Source: Brevibacterium sp. CS2
GTDB taxonomy: Bacteria; Actinomycetota; Actinomycetes; Actinomycetales; Brevibacteriaceae
Direction of reading: 5' to 3'
Length of the DNA stretch: 64,000 nucleotides
NCBI RefSeq assembly: GCF_005280295.1
Contig: NZ_CP040020.1
Coordinates: forward strand, 682,001 to 746,000
Shown here: positions 25,406-34,073 of the stretch, piece by piece
How the letters are laid out: each line of letters begins with the position of its first letter
Numbering within the stretch: the first letter of the stretch is position 1
Made by a program: the position numbers and the translations under genes
Notes under the pieces: model-generated
The model's database searches: none
Told to the model about the DNA's origin: nothing
The model's input: only the letters and a program-made list of their open reading frames with translations

Positions 25406-26840
25406 GGCGGATCACCCCACCGCGTTCTCCGGCCGGGACGCGCCCACCACCTCGGCGGGTGACCTCGCCGCGTTCGAGGCCGGAGTTCCCCACTGGGCGG
25501 GAGAGCGGGATCGGCACGGCCGGTGGGCGCCGGTGGACATGCCCGCGCTCGTCGTCGTGGCCCCGCACCCGGACGACGAGGTCGTCGGCGCCGGCGCGCT
25601 GCTCGGCGCGGCGGTGCGTGCGGGCGTTCCGGTGACCGTGGTCGCCGTGACGGATGGAGAGGGTTCCCACCCGGCGGCAGCCATCGACCCGGAGGAGCTC
25701 GCGCGGATCCGCACCCGGGAATCCGAGGCGGCACTTGCCGAGTTCGACAGGCTGGCACCCGCAGGTGGAAGCGGCGCCGGGATCCGCCGCATCCGCCTCG
25801 GCCTGCCCGATGGTCATGTCGCCGGCGGCGAGGACCAGGCGGTCGACGGTATCGCCGCGGTCCTCGAACAGCAGCCGGCGGGCACATGGCTCGCGGCCCC
25901 GCTGTGTGTGGACGGGCACCCCGATCACGATGCGAGCGGCCGGGCCGCCCGCCGTGCCGCCGCCCGGTTCCCGAGCGTCCGTGTCGTGGAGTTCCCGGTG
26001 TGGCTGTGGCAGCACTCACTGCCGGGCGCGCACCTCGAGGTGGAGTGGGACGCCGCCCGCGCCATCGATGTCGACGACGAGCTGTTCACCGCGCGCGAGC
26101 GGGCGGTGGCAGCGTTCCGATCGCAGATCAGCCTCGAGCACGGGGTGCCGGTCGATCGGACCGGCGACGATCCGGAGACCGCGGTCGTGCTGCCGCCGCA
26201 GGTGCGGGAGCGGATGCTGCGCCGCCGCCAGATCGTATTCCCGCATCCGGGCGGCGGATTCGCGGCCCTCTATGCGCACGGCGAGGACCCGTGGAACCTC
26301 GCCGACCGGTGGTACGAGGAGCGCAAGTACGCCCTCACCCTCGCGATCCTGCCCCGGCGCACGTTCCGCCGCACCTATGAGCCCGGATGCTCGATCGGCG
26401 TCCTCAGCGCGCAGCTGGCGCAGAGGTGCGAGCAGCTCATCGGCACCGACATCATCCCGCAGGCCATCGAGTCGGCGCGCCGTCGGGTGCCCGCCGACCA
26501 CGTCGACCTCCGGGTCGCGGGGATCGACGACTGGCCGGAGGGCCGGTTCGACCTCATCGTGCTCAGCGAGCTCGCCTACTACCTCGCCGACGCGGAGTTC
26601 GAGAATGCGCTCGCGCGCGCTGCGGAATCGCTCGAGGAGGGCGGGGTGCTGGTCGCCGTGCACTGGCGTCATCCGATCCCCGGCGCCTACCGGGACGCCG
26701 AGGCGATCCACACCGCACTCGCCGCACAGCCGGGCTGGGTGCGACACGCCTCGTACCGGGACGCCGACGTCCTCATCGAGACCTTCGGACCGCCCGGCCC
26801 GAGTGTGGCGAGTGCGGAGTTCCTCGACGCGGAGGGGTGA
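25398..26840 (+). CDS. Bifunctional PIG-L deacetylase / SAM-dependent methyltransferase
   Basis: A 480-residue two-domain enzyme. The N-terminal half (about residues 48-270) is a PIG-L/LmbE zinc deacetylase with VVVAPHPDDEVVGAG and the third zinc ligand in CVDGHPDHDA. The C-terminal half (about 290-470) is a NodS-like methyltransferase with motif I YEPGCSIGVLSAQLA, then IGTDIIPQAIESAR and DLIVLSELAYYL. A cytosolic N-deacetylase fused to a methyltransferase implies removal of an N-acyl group followed by methylation at or near the freed amine. It is translationally coupled to the acyl-CoA dehydrogenase gene. Confidence 0.85.
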   Translation: MTEADHPTAFSGRDAPTTSAGDLAAFEAGVPHWAGERDRHGRWAPVDMPALVVVAPHPDDEVVGAGALLGAAVRAGVPVTVVAVTDGEGSHPAAAIDPEELARIRTRESEAALAEFDRLAPAGGSGAGIRRIRLGLPDGHVAGGEDQAVDGIAAVLEQQPAGTWLAAPLCVDGHPDHDASGRAARRAAARFPSVRVVEFPVWLWQHSLPGAHLEVEWDAARAIDVDDELFTARERAVAAFRSQISLEHGVPVDRTGDDPETAVVLPPQVRERMLRRRQIVFPHPGGGFAALYAHGEDPWNLADRWYEERKYALTLAILPRRTFRRTYEPGCSIGVLSAQLAQRCEQLIGTDIIPQAIESARRRVPADHVDLRVAGIDDWPEGRFDLIVLSELAYYLADAEFENALARAAESLEEGGVLVAVHWRHPIPGAYRDAEAIHTALAAQPGWVRHASYRDADVLIETFGPPGPSVASAEFLDAEG

Positions 26841-26858
26841 GACCGGGGGCGGGGGCTG

Positions 26859-27395
26859 GTGCGGGACGCGATGATCACCGGCGTCGGCGTGCTCCTGTGC
26901 TCGGCGACGTTCCTCCTCATCGAGCAGTACATCGTGCTCGCGGTCATCGGGTTCACCCTGTTCGGCATCGGCCTGGGCTTCTACGCCACCCCGTCGACGG
27001 ATGCCGCGCTGTCGAACGTGCCCGAGGCACAGGTCGGCTTGGCGGCCGGCATCTACACGATGGCCTCCTCGCTCGGCAGCGCGATCGGTGTCGCAGTATC
27101 CGCCGCGCTCTGCGTCGCCGGCCAGGCGGTGAGTCCGGAGTTCGTTCAGTCGTGGGGCCTGTTCATCGGCCGGCAGGACACCATCGCGCTCCGGTTCGGC
27201 GGAGCGATCGGCCTGCTGTTCAACGTGTTCATGGTGGTGATTGCCCTCGCGTCGATCATCCTCACCGTGCCCTCGCAGAAGAAGCTCGAGGCGCAGAGGG
27301 CGGCCGCTGAGAAGGGTGACACGGACGCCGAGGCACCGGTCATCCACACCGGGGAGGCGCTTCGCGACGTCGCTCCCCCGCCCATCGGCAACTGA
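26859..27395 (+). pseudogene. C-terminal remnant of a 14-TM MFS exporter (EmrB/QacA type)
   Basis: About 178 codons match only the last four or five membrane helices of a drug:H+ antiporter (GIGLGFYATPSTDAALSNVPEAQVGLAAGIYTMASSLGSAIG) plus a hydrophilic tail. The N-terminal two thirds of the transporter are missing and the fragment starts 18 bases after the deacetylase/methyltransferase stop. It looks like deletion debris, although it could be translated from GTG 26859. Confidence 0.7.
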
Positions 27396-27608
27396 TCATG
27401 ACGCCTGGCGGGCGCCTCGGCCGAGGTGCCCGCCGGGTCCCGGCAGCGGCGCGTCTGCCGATCCGCCGGCTCCGGCCCCGTCCTCTGCTGCACCTCTGCT
27501 GCGGACGGGGCCGGAGCTGCATCACGGAGCTGGTGCTGTGCACGGTGGCCTGGGATTGTGTCGAATCCCGGGCATACACGCATCCCCGTGTCAGCGATGC
27601 GTGGAACG

Positions 27609-28364
27609 ATGGGCCGCATGAGCATCCCCGACTACATGATCGAGTTCCACCGCAACGCCGCCCGGCAGGCGCCGGGCAGCGACGACAGCACGCGGCGAGC
27701 GCTCTCCCTGGTACCGGGGGTCGACATGGTCCGGCGGGTGCTCGATCTGGGGTGCGGGACGGGTGCGCAGTCACTCGTCCTGGCGCAGGAGACCGGGGCG
27801 ACGATCACGGCCGTGGACATCCTGCCGGAGTTCCTCGAGGAGCTCGAGGCGCGCGCCCGGGCGGCCGGGGTCGCGGACCGGATCGCCACGCTCGAGGCGT
27901 CGATGATCGACCTCGACCTGCCGCCGGAGCACTATGATCTGCTGTGGTCGGAGGGCAGCGCGTACACCGTGGGGTTCGAGGCGGGCCTGCGCTACTGGAA
28001 GCGGTTCCTCGCTCCCGGGGGTGCGCTCGTGGTGTCGGAGCTGTGCTGGCTCACGGATGACCGGCCGCCGGAGATCGAGGAGTACTGGGCCGAGGGCTAT
28101 CCGGGCATCGGGACGGTGGAGGAGAAGCTCGCGGAAGCCGCCCGGGCTGGGTACACGTGCATCGAACACTTCGTCCTGCCGCCCGAGGCGTGGACGGATG
28201 GCTACTACACGCCCATCCGGGAGCGGTCCGAGGCATTCAGCGAAGCGCACGGCCGCGATCCGGAGATCGACGCGTTCCTCGACTCCGGTCTCGACGAGGC
28301 CGCGATGTACGACCGGTTCGGCGAGTACTACTCGTACGTGTTCTTCGTGCTGCGGGCGGGGTGA
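27609..28364 (+). CDS. Class I SAM-dependent methyltransferase
   Basis: A 251-residue small-molecule methyltransferase. Motif I is RVLDLGCGTGAQSLVLAQ (about residues 43-60), motif II ITAVDILPEFLEEL, and motif IV/V DLLWSEGSAYTVGFEAGLRYWKRFLAPGG. The SEGSAY variant with Tyr-rich C-terminus is common in an uncharacterised actinobacterial group. ATG 27609 and ATG 27618 are both plausible. It ends convergently inside the 3' end of the HelD gene (37-base overlap). Substrate unknown. Confidence 0.8.
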   Translation: MGRMSIPDYMIEFHRNAARQAPGSDDSTRRALSLVPGVDMVRRVLDLGCGTGAQSLVLAQETGATITAVDILPEFLEELEARARAAGVADRIATLEASMIDLDLPPEHYDLLWSEGSAYTVGFEAGLRYWKRFLAPGGALVVSELCWLTDDRPPEIEEYWAEGYPGIGTVEEKLAEAARAGYTCIEHFVLPPEAWTDGYYTPIRERSEAFSEAHGRDPEIDAFLDSGLDEAAMYDRFGEYYSYVFFVLRAG

Positions 28365-30742
28365 GGCTCCTCATCGTCGAGCAGCTCGACGATTCGGCGA
28401 GCAACCCTGATCACCTCACCGGGTGCAATGACTGCACGCAACTCGGCGACCACAGTGTCGGCCATGACATCGATCAAGCGATCAGCGATAGACACTGCAG
28501 CGGTCTGTTTGGGAGATGCCGGAGATTCGTATGCCGACGTATCCGACAAATGACGCAGCGGGGCGGAATCCAAGGGCGGTGATCCCTTCGCACCGACGAC
28601 GACGCCATGGGCCAGTGGCAGCAGTTCATCGACCTCATCCGAGTTGGAATTTTCCTGGTCGAACCTGTCATCAACATCGAACGGCGGCGGGGCGGAAACC
28701 ACCTCTAACGACGGGAGCACCGGTCGCAACAGCGCCGGAACGTTCTCACCTGCAAGGATCATGTCCAGCCGGGCTGTCGATCGCGTCAGTGCGATGTACA
28801 GGAGCCGGGCTCCGGAATCCAGGTGGTAGATGCCCTTCGGATCCGCGATCACCACGGCGTCGAACTCGAGTCCCTTTGCGGTCTCGGGCCGGATGAGATT
28901 GATGTTCTTGCCCAGCGTTCCGGTGTCGGCCATCGAGTACCGCACACCTTCGCTGTCCATTCGAGCGGCGATCTCCGCGAGCATGGGAGCAGCCGCGATG
29001 ACCCCGACCATGAGCCCGTCCGCTGAGTGCTCACGCGCGCATTCGAGCACGACTCGGGATACATCGCCGCTCCAGGCACTCAATACTCGTGGCTCGGAAC
29101 CGGACGATCGAACTGATTCTGCCGCATCCAGGTCTGGAGCGATCTCGCTCTGCAATGCAACGGCGATCCGGAAGATCTCGTTCGGCACGCGGTAGACGTG
29201 TTTGAGCGTCCGCCGACTCGCTGGCACACCCTTCTTCTCCAAAGCGTCGATGATCTCATTCCAGGAGTTCCTGGCGAATGGTCCGGTGGACTGCGCGATA
29301 TCACCGACAAGCGTCATCGCTCCGGTCCGCGATCGACGGGCGAGCGCCTGCAGCTGCATGCCGCTGAGATCCTGCGCCTCGTCCACGACGATGTGATCGA
29401 ATCTCAGCTGATTGCCCGGGTCCATCAGGGCTTCGACCTCATGCAGGAGGAATGCGTCCTCGATCGACCACGGCTCATCGGAGATGTACCGCTGAGGGCG
29501 TCGATACAGCAGGTTCAGTTCTTCAGATGTCAGCTCATGGCCCCCAGCTGCACTGGTGCGATTGCGAGATCCGAACAGCTCCCGGAGGAACTGGAGCGGT
29601 GACAGGCTGGGCCATACTCGATCGACCTGCTGGTTGAAGGAGCTGGTGTCGAACTCTCGCTCGAAGCTCACGTCAGCTCGAGTTCCGAGCGACCGCAGGC
29701 ATTCCCCGCGCAGAGCTTCGATGAACCGGTGTCGGCCTTCCCCGTATGGCAGATAGGACAGCGGCCTGATCAGATTGCGCACAGTCATGCTGGAGATCTG
29801 AATCGAACCCGCGGTGTTCGAACGCTTGACCTTGAGAGATTCGCCGCCAGTTCGCACTCGCAAGCGAAGCCCCTCCGCAAGCACGTGCTGCATTCGAGCA
29901 TCACCCTTGAGCGCAGCCCTCGCCGGCTGCTCCGTGTGCCTTGGGACGACCAAGTCGCGCACAAGATCTTCGAGCGCTGCATGCCGGACCCCATCGTCAC
30001 CCAAGGACGGCACAACGTCCTGGATGTACTTGACGAGTGTGGTGCTGGGCCCCACAACCAGCACGTCCTCCGGTCGGAGGCCTTGCTGATTGAAGAGAAG
30101 CCAGGACACTCGGTGCAGCGCCACTGCAGTCTTACCGGTGCCCGGACCGCCCTGAATGATGAGCAGTGATTTCGGTGTATGAGCGATGACGTCGTACTGA
30201 GCAGCCTGAATGGTGCGAACGATGTCGCCCATTGAATCGGTGCGGCCGGCTTCCAGGCTTTCGAGAAGCTCATCATCGAGCCGAACTTCTCCGCGCTCAA
30301 GGGCAGCGATCTCGTTCTCCAGCTGCGCGAAGACCAGATCGGAGAAGTCCTTGACTGTGTTTCGGTCCGTCCGGAATGTGCGCTTTCGGTTCACCCCGCC
30401 CGGGTTCTCCGGTGTTGCGGAGTAGAACCAGTTCCCCGCCTTGGATTTCCAGCTCGCTACGAGCAGGTCGCGGTTCTCGTCGAGGATTGCCGATTTCCCG
30501 ACATATATCTTCCGCTCATCCTGCGTATCGACTCGTCCGATCGCCACCGGGTCATTCGGTCCGAGTGTGTCCCCAGATTTGAGAGCCCTGCTCAGGGCCC
30601 TGATGTCCGCAGCACTGCCTCCGGCACCGGCCTGAGACTTCTTGATCTGGTGCTGCGCGTCGACGTGCCTGCGCATCGCACGATCGAAATATTTCTGCTC
30701 CGCCGCGAGCTCAACAGTCTTGTCGATGGGTTCTGCCGACAC
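28328..30742 (-). CDS. HelD/HelR-type RNA-polymerase-associated UvrD-like ATPase
   Basis: An 804-residue superfamily-1 NTPase. An N-terminal acidic helical region (ELAAEQKYFDRAMRRHVD) is expected to form the coiled-coil arm that enters RNA polymerase. Walker A is GGPGTGKTAVALHR (residues 198-211) and Walker B is FDHIVVDEAQDLSGMQ; the UvrD C-terminal motifs are AKGLEFDAVVIADP and LLYIALTRSTARLDMIL. HelD proteins free stalled RNA polymerase; actinobacterial HelR also gives rifampicin tolerance. I see no rifamycin-associated 19-bp inverted repeat upstream, so induction by rifamycins is not supported here. Confidence 0.88.
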   Translation of the reverse strand: MSAEPIDKTVELAAEQKYFDRAMRRHVDAQHQIKKSQAGAGGSAADIRALSRALKSGDTLGPNDPVAIGRVDTQDERKIYVGKSAILDENRDLLVASWKSKAGNWFYSATPENPGGVNRKRTFRTDRNTVKDFSDLVFAQLENEIAALERGEVRLDDELLESLEAGRTDSMGDIVRTIQAAQYDVIAHTPKSLLIIQGGPGTGKTAVALHRVSWLLFNQQGLRPEDVLVVGPSTTLVKYIQDVVPSLGDDGVRHAALEDLVRDLVVPRHTEQPARAALKGDARMQHVLAEGLRLRVRTGGESLKVKRSNTAGSIQISSMTVRNLIRPLSYLPYGEGRHRFIEALRGECLRSLGTRADVSFEREFDTSSFNQQVDRVWPSLSPLQFLRELFGSRNRTSAAGGHELTSEELNLLYRRPQRYISDEPWSIEDAFLLHEVEALMDPGNQLRFDHIVVDEAQDLSGMQLQALARRSRTGAMTLVGDIAQSTGPFARNSWNEIIDALEKKGVPASRRTLKHVYRVPNEIFRIAVALQSEIAPDLDAAESVRSSGSEPRVLSAWSGDVSRVVLECAREHSADGLMVGVIAAAPMLAEIAARMDSEGVRYSMADTGTLGKNINLIRPETAKGLEFDAVVIADPKGIYHLDSGARLLYIALTRSTARLDMILAGENVPALLRPVLPSLEVVSAPPPFDVDDRFDQENSNSDEVDELLPLAHGVVVGAKGSPPLDSAPLRHLSDTSAYESPASPKQTAAVSIADRLIDVMADTVVAELRAVIAPGEVIRVARRIVELLDDEEPHPARSTKNTYE

Positions 30743-30769
30743 GTATACCTACCTCAGAGAACGATGACA

Positions 30770-30784
30770 GTACGTATTGCGTAC
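30770..30784. promoter_or_regulatory. Inverted repeat upstream of the HelD gene
   Basis: GTACG-n5-CGTAC lies 28 bases upstream of the HelD-type start in an AT-richer 264-bp non-coding gap. It could be an operator or part of the promoter. No other copy was found in the window. Confidence 0.3.
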
Positions 30785-31006
30785 CACTCGTCACAGTATG
30801 CAATGGACCTCAGACACGGGTCGTGCTGTTCGGTCAGATCAACTCGATTTCTCTCCCAGTTGAGCCCGATACCGAGCGGAATCACATTTCTCAAGCGCCC
30901 ATCAGACATCCATCGTCATCGCAGTCGCGTTCGATTGAACTACGCGGAGAATGCGAACCTGCCGCAGTGACCGAGTGCTCGCGTCGAGCGGGGTGAGGGC
31001 AGTCGG

Positions 31007-31471
31007 TCACCCATCACCGTCACCCGATGGACTTCGCACACGCATCTCGTCACTGCTCGGGCACGGAACCCATGCCTGAGTGTGCTGCCGATCGCGGATC
31101 ACGGCCTCGACGAGAGATTCGCAGCTCTTCCATCCCGCACCGCCGACGGTCTGCGCCACCTCGGACGCGCATACGGGACCTCCGTCGCGAACCCGCAGAA
31201 GAGCGTTTATGGTAGCTTCTGCCCGACGCCGCCGACCCTCATCGGTCGGCTCCCACCACGGTTCGCCGCGCTCACCCAGGGCGATCTTCGCTTCGTGCAC
31301 CCGGGGACGCGCGGAATCACCGGCTGTCTTGATCTGCCGCCGGGCCCGCATCAGTTCGCCGACGAGTTCGCTCTTGATGTCCGGTGGAATCTCCGGATCC
31401 GTGGCCCGCCACCGGCGGCCGTTGACGACGATGTATCGGCCGTCATCGGTGTACCGGTGCTCTGCGTTCAT
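31007..31471 (-). CDS. DUF3253-like small protein
   Basis: About 154 residues from ATG 31471 (16 more if started at 31519). The N-terminal half (YIVVNGRRWRATDPEIPPDIKSELVGELMRARR ... ALGERGEPWWEPTDEGRRRR) and the segment CASEVAQTVGGAGWK match the DUF3253 arrangement, whose last part is a small winged-helix-like domain. After GGAGWK the sequence no longer follows the family well and may be shortened or frameshifted. Function unknown; probably cytosolic. Confidence 0.6.
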   Translation of the reverse strand: MNAEHRYTDDGRYIVVNGRRWRATDPEIPPDIKSELVGELMRARRQIKTAGDSARPRVHEAKIALGERGEPWWEPTDEGRRRRAEATINALLRVRDGGPVCASEVAQTVGGAGWKSCESLVEAVIRDRQHTQAWVPCPSSDEMRVRSPSGDGDG

Positions 31472-31650
31472 GCGACCCGAGTCTACGGGCACGGTCTGTG
31501 CAGGTGGGCGATCCATCACCGCCTACTGGTGAGAAGCGGAGCATCGTCCCTGCAGCTCGGATCACTCTTTCGGCGTCTCAGCAAGTATCACGCGCACGCA
31601 ATACACTCGTACAGACCGTCAGAGTCGACGACCACGAGGAGAACCCGCAC

Positions 31651-32061
31651 ATGACCGCTGCAGCACCCGCCCCCATCCAGGCCTGGCACGATCTCGTCCG
31701 CTCGCCCGAGCCGGAGAAGCTCCGCGCGCTCCTCTCCCCCGAGGTGACTTTCCGCTCCCCTGCCGTCCACACCCCGCAGGAGGGTGCGGAGAAGACCTTC
31801 GCCTACCTGTGGGCGGCGACCCAGGTGCTCCGGCCCACGCTCACCTACGACCACGAGTGGTACGACGCGAACTCCGCGGTGCTCCAGTTCAGCGCCACCG
31901 TCGACGGCCTCGACGTCAGCGGCGTCGACATCATCGAATGGGACGTCGAGGGGAAGATCACCGACTTCACCGTCATGGTCCGCCCGCTCAAGGGGCTCCA
32001 GGCCGTCATCGGGGCGATGGGAGCCGAACTGCAGAAGGGTTCGCCCGGGCAGACCGGCTGA
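31651..32061 (+). CDS. NTF2-like / SnoaL-like small protein
   Basis: A 136-residue cone-shaped NTF2-fold protein starting at ATG 31651 behind GAGGAG. Typical features are the N-terminal helix (IQAWHDLVRSPEPEKLRALLSPEVTFRSPAV) and alternating strands (LQFSATVDGLDVSGVDIIEWDVEGKITDFTVMVRPLKGL). Members act as small enzymes or binding proteins. Convergent with the DUF35 gene; no clear pathway link. Confidence 0.75.
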   Translation: MTAAAPAPIQAWHDLVRSPEPEKLRALLSPEVTFRSPAVHTPQEGAEKTFAYLWAATQVLRPTLTYDHEWYDANSAVLQFSATVDGLDVSGVDIIEWDVEGKITDFTVMVRPLKGLQAVIGAMGAELQKGSPGQTG

Positions 32062-32106
32062 GGCCTCGCACGAGGTCGGTCGGCAGGGGTTCTGAGGAGA
32101 GAACCC

Positions 32107-32565
32107 TCACCCCTGCACGGGCGCGAAGCGGGGCAACGCCGCCTCGCCCTCGGTCGAGTGGAACACCACCTCGACCGGCAGGCCGATCGCGAGCGCGCTC
32201 TCGTCGACGTCGACGATGTTCGTCATCATCCGCACGCTCTCGGCGAGCTCGACGTAGGCGAGCACGTAGGGCTCTGCGCCCCGGTAGTCGCCCAGGCCGC
32301 CACGGCGCACGACGCTCCAGCTGTAGACCTCGCCCTTGCCGGAGACCCGGACCCATTCGACCTCGAGCCCGCCGCAGTGCGGGCAGAAGCCGCGCGGGTA
32401 CCAGGTGTACTCCTCACACGTCCGGCAGCGGGTCACCTGGAGCTCGCCCCGGGTCGTCGCCTCCCAGAACGCACGCGTCTCTGCGGAGATCGGCGGGGTG
32501 GGGGCCAGCAGATCGCTGCCGATGTGCGCCTCAGCGCCGTGGGTGTCCACTGTCTCGCTCATCAT
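32107..32565 (-). CDS. DUF35 Zn-ribbon/OB-fold acyl-CoA-binding protein
   Basis: A 152-residue protein with a rubredoxin-like zinc ribbon (TRCRTCEEYTWYPRGFCPHCGG, four Cys about residues 46-65) and a C-terminal OB fold (KGEVYSWSVVRRGG ... VLAYVELAESVRMMTNI). Such proteins are obligate partners of thiolase-like enzymes, for example ChsH2-DUF35 with Ltp2 or BbsA with BbsB. Its ATG overlaps the thiolase-like gene stop by ATGA, so the two are made together. Confidence 0.88.
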   Translation of the reverse strand: MMSETVDTHGAEAHIGSDLLAPTPPISAETRAFWEATTRGELQVTRCRTCEEYTWYPRGFCPHCGGLEVEWVRVSGKGEVYSWSVVRRGGLGDYRGAEPYVLAYVELAESVRMMTNIVDVDESALAIGLPVEVVFHSTEGEAALPRFAPVQG

Positions 32566-33719
32566 GTCTCCCGTCCGAGGATGAGCGTCGCACTGCCCAT
32601 CCGGGTTCCCAACGATCCGCCGGTGCCGTGCGCGAGCGCGATCTCGCAGTCGGGCACCTGTACGGCCGGGTGCGCCTCGCCGCGCAGCTGGCGCACCGCT
32701 TCGAGGATCTTCGTCATCCCGCCGCGGTTGGCAGGGTGGTTGTTGCACAGACCACCGCCGTCGGTGTTGAACGGCAGCCCACCGTCCGGAGCGCGCAGCG
32801 CGCCCGAGGCGACGAACGCGCCGCCCTGCCCCTTGGGGCAGAAGCCGAGGTCCTCGATCGTCTCCACCACGGTGATGGTGAAGGAATCGTAGATCGAGGC
32901 GTAGTCGATGTCCGCGTGCGTCACGCCGGCCTCCGCAAAGGCGAGCGGGCCGGACCACACCGCACCGGTGTGGGTGAGGTCGATCCGCCCGCGGTTCGCG
33001 GTCTTCGGCGCCTCACCGTGGCCGAGCACCGCGACGGCGTGCCGGTCGAGGCGCTTGGCGACCGCCGGGCTCACCACGACGACGGCGCCGCCGCCGTCGG
33101 TGACGACGCAGCAGTCGAGGCGGTGGAGCGGGTCGGCGATGAGCGGGGAGTTGATGACGTCCTCGACGGTGACGACCTTCTGCAGGAGCGCGTTCTGATT
33201 GTGCTGCGCGTGGAGGGAGGCGGCGACCTTGACCTCGGCGAGCTGCTCGCTCGTCGTTCCGAACTCGTGCATGTGGCGGCGGGCGGCGAGCGCGTACATC
33301 GACGGGGTGGTCGTGCCGAACACGTTCTCGAACGCGAACTCCGGGGCGCTCGGGGTGACCGCGCCGGGACCTGGGGCGGAGACCGGCAGGCCGGCCATCG
33401 TCACGAGCGCCACCTCGCACTTACCGGCCGCGATCGCCGCCGCCGCGTGGCCGACGTGAGCCAGGTAGGACGAGCCGCCGGTCTCGGTCGAATCGAGATA
33501 GCTCACGTGCAGACCCATGTAGTCGGCCATCGACAGCGCACCGAAACCGGGGGCATCCCCGGCGCAGAAGTACCCGTCGACATCGCTGAGGGTCAGCCCG
33601 GCATCAGCGAGCGCACCGACGGCCACCTCGGCGTGGACCTGCGCCACGGACTTGTCGGGGATCTTGCGCAGCGGGTGCTCGAAGGCACCGGCGATGAGCG
33701 CCGCACCACGGATCGTCAT
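32562..33719 (-). CDS. Thiolase-fold protein (SCP2/Ltp2-like), DUF35 partner
   Basis: A 385-residue thiolase-superfamily protein. Motifs include DGYFCAGDAPGFG, the region DSTETGGSSYLAHVGHAAAAIAAG, IYDSFTITVVETIEDLGFC, the C-terminal FNTDGGGLCNNHPANRGGMTKI and HGTGGSLG. At the position of the usual thiolase nucleophile Cys the sequence is ETGGSS, as in Ltp2-type retro-aldolases. The reaction may therefore be C-C cleavage of a beta-hydroxyacyl-CoA rather than classical thiolysis. ATG 33719 was chosen because GGAG sits 6 bases upstream; ATG 33722 is possible. Confidence 0.82.
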   Translation of the reverse strand: MTIRGAALIAGAFEHPLRKIPDKSVAQVHAEVAVGALADAGLTLSDVDGYFCAGDAPGFGALSMADYMGLHVSYLDSTETGGSSYLAHVGHAAAAIAAGKCEVALVTMAGLPVSAPGPGAVTPSAPEFAFENVFGTTTPSMYALAARRHMHEFGTTSEQLAEVKVAASLHAQHNQNALLQKVVTVEDVINSPLIADPLHRLDCCVVTDGGGAVVVVSPAVAKRLDRHAVAVLGHGEAPKTANRGRIDLTHTGAVWSGPLAFAEAGVTHADIDYASIYDSFTITVVETIEDLGFCPKGQGGAFVASGALRAPDGGLPFNTDGGGLCNNHPANRGGMTKILEAVRQLRGEAHPAVQVPDCEIALAHGTGGSLGTRMGSATLILGRET

Positions 33720-33731
33720 CATTGACTCCAA

Positions 33732-34073
33732 GTGATCGTTCGTTCAATTCCGAAAAGAATATCACGGTCTCACATGTCGGTCTCCGGCGCGGGCACCGCC
33801 GAAAAATACAAGTACATCTTCGTCACAACCAGAGCAATTCTGCTCTGCAGTAATAGGAGCCATGCAGACCCCTACTCGTCCTTTTCTACGCAGTCCAATG
33901 CACCGTCTTCCATCTGAGTCGGCCGGAGAAAAGCGTCTGATCGTCGCGCGTTCTCCCGTCAATCCAAGCTCCAGCCAACGATGTCGCTTCGCTCAGCGCT
34001 TGAACGGGCTCAACTAACGAAACTGCCCTGAGAAGGAAGTCGCTGTTGCAGGCAAGGTTCTCGGTAAGGTTAG
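33732..34073. other. 342-bp non-coding gap with AT-rich composition
   Basis: Apart from the operator-like site at its left end I see no gene, RNA or repeat here. The base composition falls sharply compared with the left side and stays low to about 35340, so the left edge of a transferred segment probably lies in this gap. Confidence 0.5.
33734..33749. promoter_or_regulatory. Possible TetR-type operator upstream of the thiolase/DUF35 pair
   Basis: GATCGTTCGTTCAATT lies 14 bases upstream of the thiolase-like start. A similar element (GATCAATTGTTCGGTTCAACT) lies about 80 bases upstream of the SDR gene near 36280. Repeated TTCG-TTCAA-type sites are typical of TetR-family repressors of acyl-CoA genes. 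No regulator gene lies next to either. Confidence 0.35.
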
